A program made the position numbers and the translations under genes. A DNA stretch of 64,000 nt, taken from positions 5,671,501 to 5,735,500 of the forward strand of contig JAPQWV010000051.1 in the NCBI GenBank assembly GCA_027422505.1, given 5' to 3'. Below the pieces are notes generated by a model that was given only the letters and a program-made list of their open reading frames with translations, ran no database searches and was not told the DNA's origin. Below, piece after piece: positions 61,938 through 64,000 of the stretch (the first letter of the stretch is position 1; the number at the start of each line of letters is the position of its first letter). Source of the stretch: Craterostigma plantagineum. Lineage: Eukaryota > Streptophyta > Magnoliopsida > Lamiales > Linderniaceae.

Positions 61938-62408
61938 CAGACCTGTCAAAACGGGCCGGCCCACCTGGGTATAGGCAGACCTGTCAAAACGGGCCGGCGG
62001 GGTGGGCCGGCCCGTAGCCCGCATAAATTAAAAAATAAAAATAACTTGAAAGTAAAAAAATAAATAAAAATATATTTAATATGTATTTTAACTTCAGAAA
62101 ATATTAATTAATTTATCTTTTAATTTATAAATTATAAAATCTTACCAAAAAATATAAAAATTATATAATTTATATAAAAATTATATAATTTATATATAAA
62201 TATATATATTTATCAATTAATATATAGTATTTATTATTGGCGGGCTGCCCGCGGGCCGGCCGGCCCCGCCCGCCGAAGCCCGCGACCCGCGCGGGGCGGG
62301 CTTTTTAGGCCCGCCTCCTGGCGGGCCTGAAAAATCGGAGCCCATCCCGCCCTTTTGGCGGCGCGGGGCGGGCCGGCCCGCGGGCCGCGGGTAATATTTA
62401 CGGCTCTA
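61938..62408. mobile_element. hAT-type MITE with perfect 8-bp TSD and a duplicated 5' end
   Basis: The ends are CAGACCTGTCAAAACGGGCC and the complement of TAGAGCCGTAAATATTACCC, with GC-rich subterminal regions around an AT-rich core (62030-62235). The 8-mer GGTATAGG occurs at 61930-61937, at 61968-61975 and at 62409-62416. A 38-bp segment (TSD plus the first 30 bases of the element) is repeated in tandem, so the outer 5' end is duplicated. Confidence 0.85.
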
Positions 62409-62429
62409 GGTATAGGCGAATTCGTCGCA

Positions 62430-64000
62430 ACACCAATTTTTCCGAGTTTATATCGTTTTTATTTGAAAATACGGGTGCTGATAGCAGTCGTTGTTCGTTA
62501 GTTGTCTAACCCAAAAATGAATACTTTCAACATTCCCGCCACTTTCATCAGCTACTCCAAATCTCCAACGACAATGATTTATATTTTTTGATACATGCCG
62601 ATTCGGAGAACAATTGTGTCGAGGTTTTTGTTGAAACAGTTGAAAATTCAAACTTTGATTTGAACGAAGAGCCTCATCGGAATTTTTAGGAGCGGCGCAA
62701 GTTTCCTGCGTTTGAAGTTGGTTCTTCGAGTTATACATATCCGGATTTTCCCGACATTGTCTCCGTTACGACAGGGTTCAGCAATGTTTCTCTGGAGATG
62801 TCGACGCTTGGTGTTACATTCAATATGCCGCAGTCCGCGTCAGAATTCGTGCCAGATTTCGTGCCTGAACCCGAGGAAGACGTTGATGTTAGTGATTCGG
62901 AAGCGCACGATGAGGGTCCACTGTCCGAGTTGCTTGATCCCAACGAGGACGACAATGCGTAGATGAATTCCACTGGCCTCTGCCGCTCCAACGCCATTTT
63001 AATCCGTCCCATTTTCCCAGACGTACCAAATGTCACCTCCTGATGGTGACGACTACGGTGGTCACGGGAGTTTTATGACAGAGAGATAACCCTATGTTTT
63101 GTCGAGGTATGATTTTTCCAACTAAAAAACATTTGCAACGTGCCGTCGCCGATTTTTCGGTCAGGGTTAATGGACGCGAGTATTACGTCAACGAGAGCAA
63201 CAGTACACGTTGGAGTGTTCAATGTGATCACACGAATGATTGCCCTTTGAGGCTGAGGGCATCCTCAAGCCAAAAAAAGGTTACTGGTTTGTTACAAAAT
63301 TTGAAGGACCGCACACATGCTATATGACTGAGCTGGCGAGCACACACCGTAATATCTCTCGAAATTTTATTTTTGATTTGTTGGTTGGAACCGTGACCGC
63401 AGTTCCTGCCCAAAAATGTCCAACAACTCGTGAAGATAAATATGGCTACGAAATCTCGTATATTCAAGCTTTGCATGGCCTGAAAAGAGCTATGAAAAAT
63501 ATTTACGGTACGTGGGAAGAGTCTGTTACCGAACTCCCAATATTTATGAAGGCGTTGCAGCATTACAATCCAGGGGCAATCGTGTAGTGGCTCCATATGC
63601 AGACAGGGAGACCTGGACACTTCCAACTCGGGTATGTTTTTTGGGCATTTAAATCGGCATCGATGGCTTCAAACATTGTCGAAAAGTTGTTTGTGTCGAT
63701 GGTACGCATTTATACTCCAAATATAGATACAAATTATTGATTGCTACGTCACTGGACGCCAACCAAAACGTCTTTCCCCTAGCGTTTGCCATTATCACGG
63801 GATAAAGTACACATTCATGGACTTGGTTTCTTAACCATTTGAACACAATATATTAGAGAATCAATCGGTTTGCCTTACTTCGGATCGTCACCCAAGTATT
63901 TATTCTTGGTAATGTAATTTACTCGTTATTTTCGTAAACTTAGTTACTTTAGTGTCGTATATGGTGTGTACAGGTCTTATGGGGGTAGTAGAAGACACTG
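62430..64000 (+). pseudogene. MuDR-type Mutator transposase, decayed, runs off the right edge
   Basis: A cut-and-paste DNA transposase of the MuDR/MULE family. 62460-62962 holds N-terminal segments, including SEAHDEGPLSELLDPNEDD, in more than one frame. 63094-63300 has MIFPTKKHLQRAVADFSVRV and the start of the MuDR zinc-binding-like domain (C-DHTNDCPLR); 63240-63587, in another frame, has YWFVTKFEGPHTCYMTELAS and NIYGTWEESVTELPIFMKAL; 63650-63860 has VVCVDGTHLYSKYRYKLLIA, whose first Asp is the expected first catalytic acid of the DDE triad, and NVFPLAFAII. SDRHPSIYSW precedes a likely intron donor near 63910. Frameshifts near 63270 and 63630 and stops near 63590 and 63805 show it is not functional. 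The second and third catalytic acids are not covered with confidence. Confidence 0.85.

Overview
This window is nuclear DNA of a flowering plant, almost certainly a eudicot. Evidence: GT-AG introns in three conserved plant genes, plant-type Ty3/gypsy and Ty1/copia remnants, and hAT- and Mutator-type elements. I cannot name the species. Coordinates are 1-based.

Genes, left to right: (1) a decayed guanylate-binding (GBP-type) GTPase gene on the minus strand, 3271-6542, with several frameshifts and no 3' exons; (2) a seven-exon DWARF27 (D27) carotenoid isomerase gene on the plus strand, 10224-12262, with one single-base frameshift; (3) an intact single-exon gene of unknown function, 39978-40595 plus; (4) a 19-exon SPIRRIG-type BEACH-WD40 gene, 41103-56832 minus, about 3,600 residues, with three isolated single-base frameshifts. 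D27 and SPIRRIG are immediate neighbours in Arabidopsis (At1g03055 and At1g03060), so this looks like an ancestral gene pair separated by about 27 kb of inserted transposons.

Repeats: 1-3113 is an approximately 99% identical direct copy of 19919-23038. From 17.4 to 27.4 kb there is a non-coding LTR-retrotransposon family (LARD-like): a minus-oriented LTR (17382-18468), an internal arm (18486-22597), a plus-oriented LTR (22598-23570) with primer-binding site, and a second, inverted internal arm (23590-27360). Together the arms form an imperfect palindrome of about 8.5 kb. An Athila-like gypsy remnant (gag, PBS, LTR; 27372-30585, minus) follows, then copia-like fragments (30.6-32.3 kb), unclassified TE sequence, and two Mutator-type elements inserted back to back at the same target (36576-37535 and 37547-39892). 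Three small hAT-type elements with 8-bp target duplications lie at 8336-8843, 9304-9829 and 61938-62408. The right edge carries a decayed MuDR-type transposase gene (62430-64000).

The genes do not form a pathway. D27 acts in plastids in strigolactone synthesis, SPIRRIG in membrane trafficking and mRNP regulation. I found no convincing novel biological system. The most informative observations are structural: the inverted LTR/internal architecture, its duplication, the shared-target Mutator insertions, and a pattern of one-base deletions in G/C runs of otherwise intact genes that may be assembly errors.
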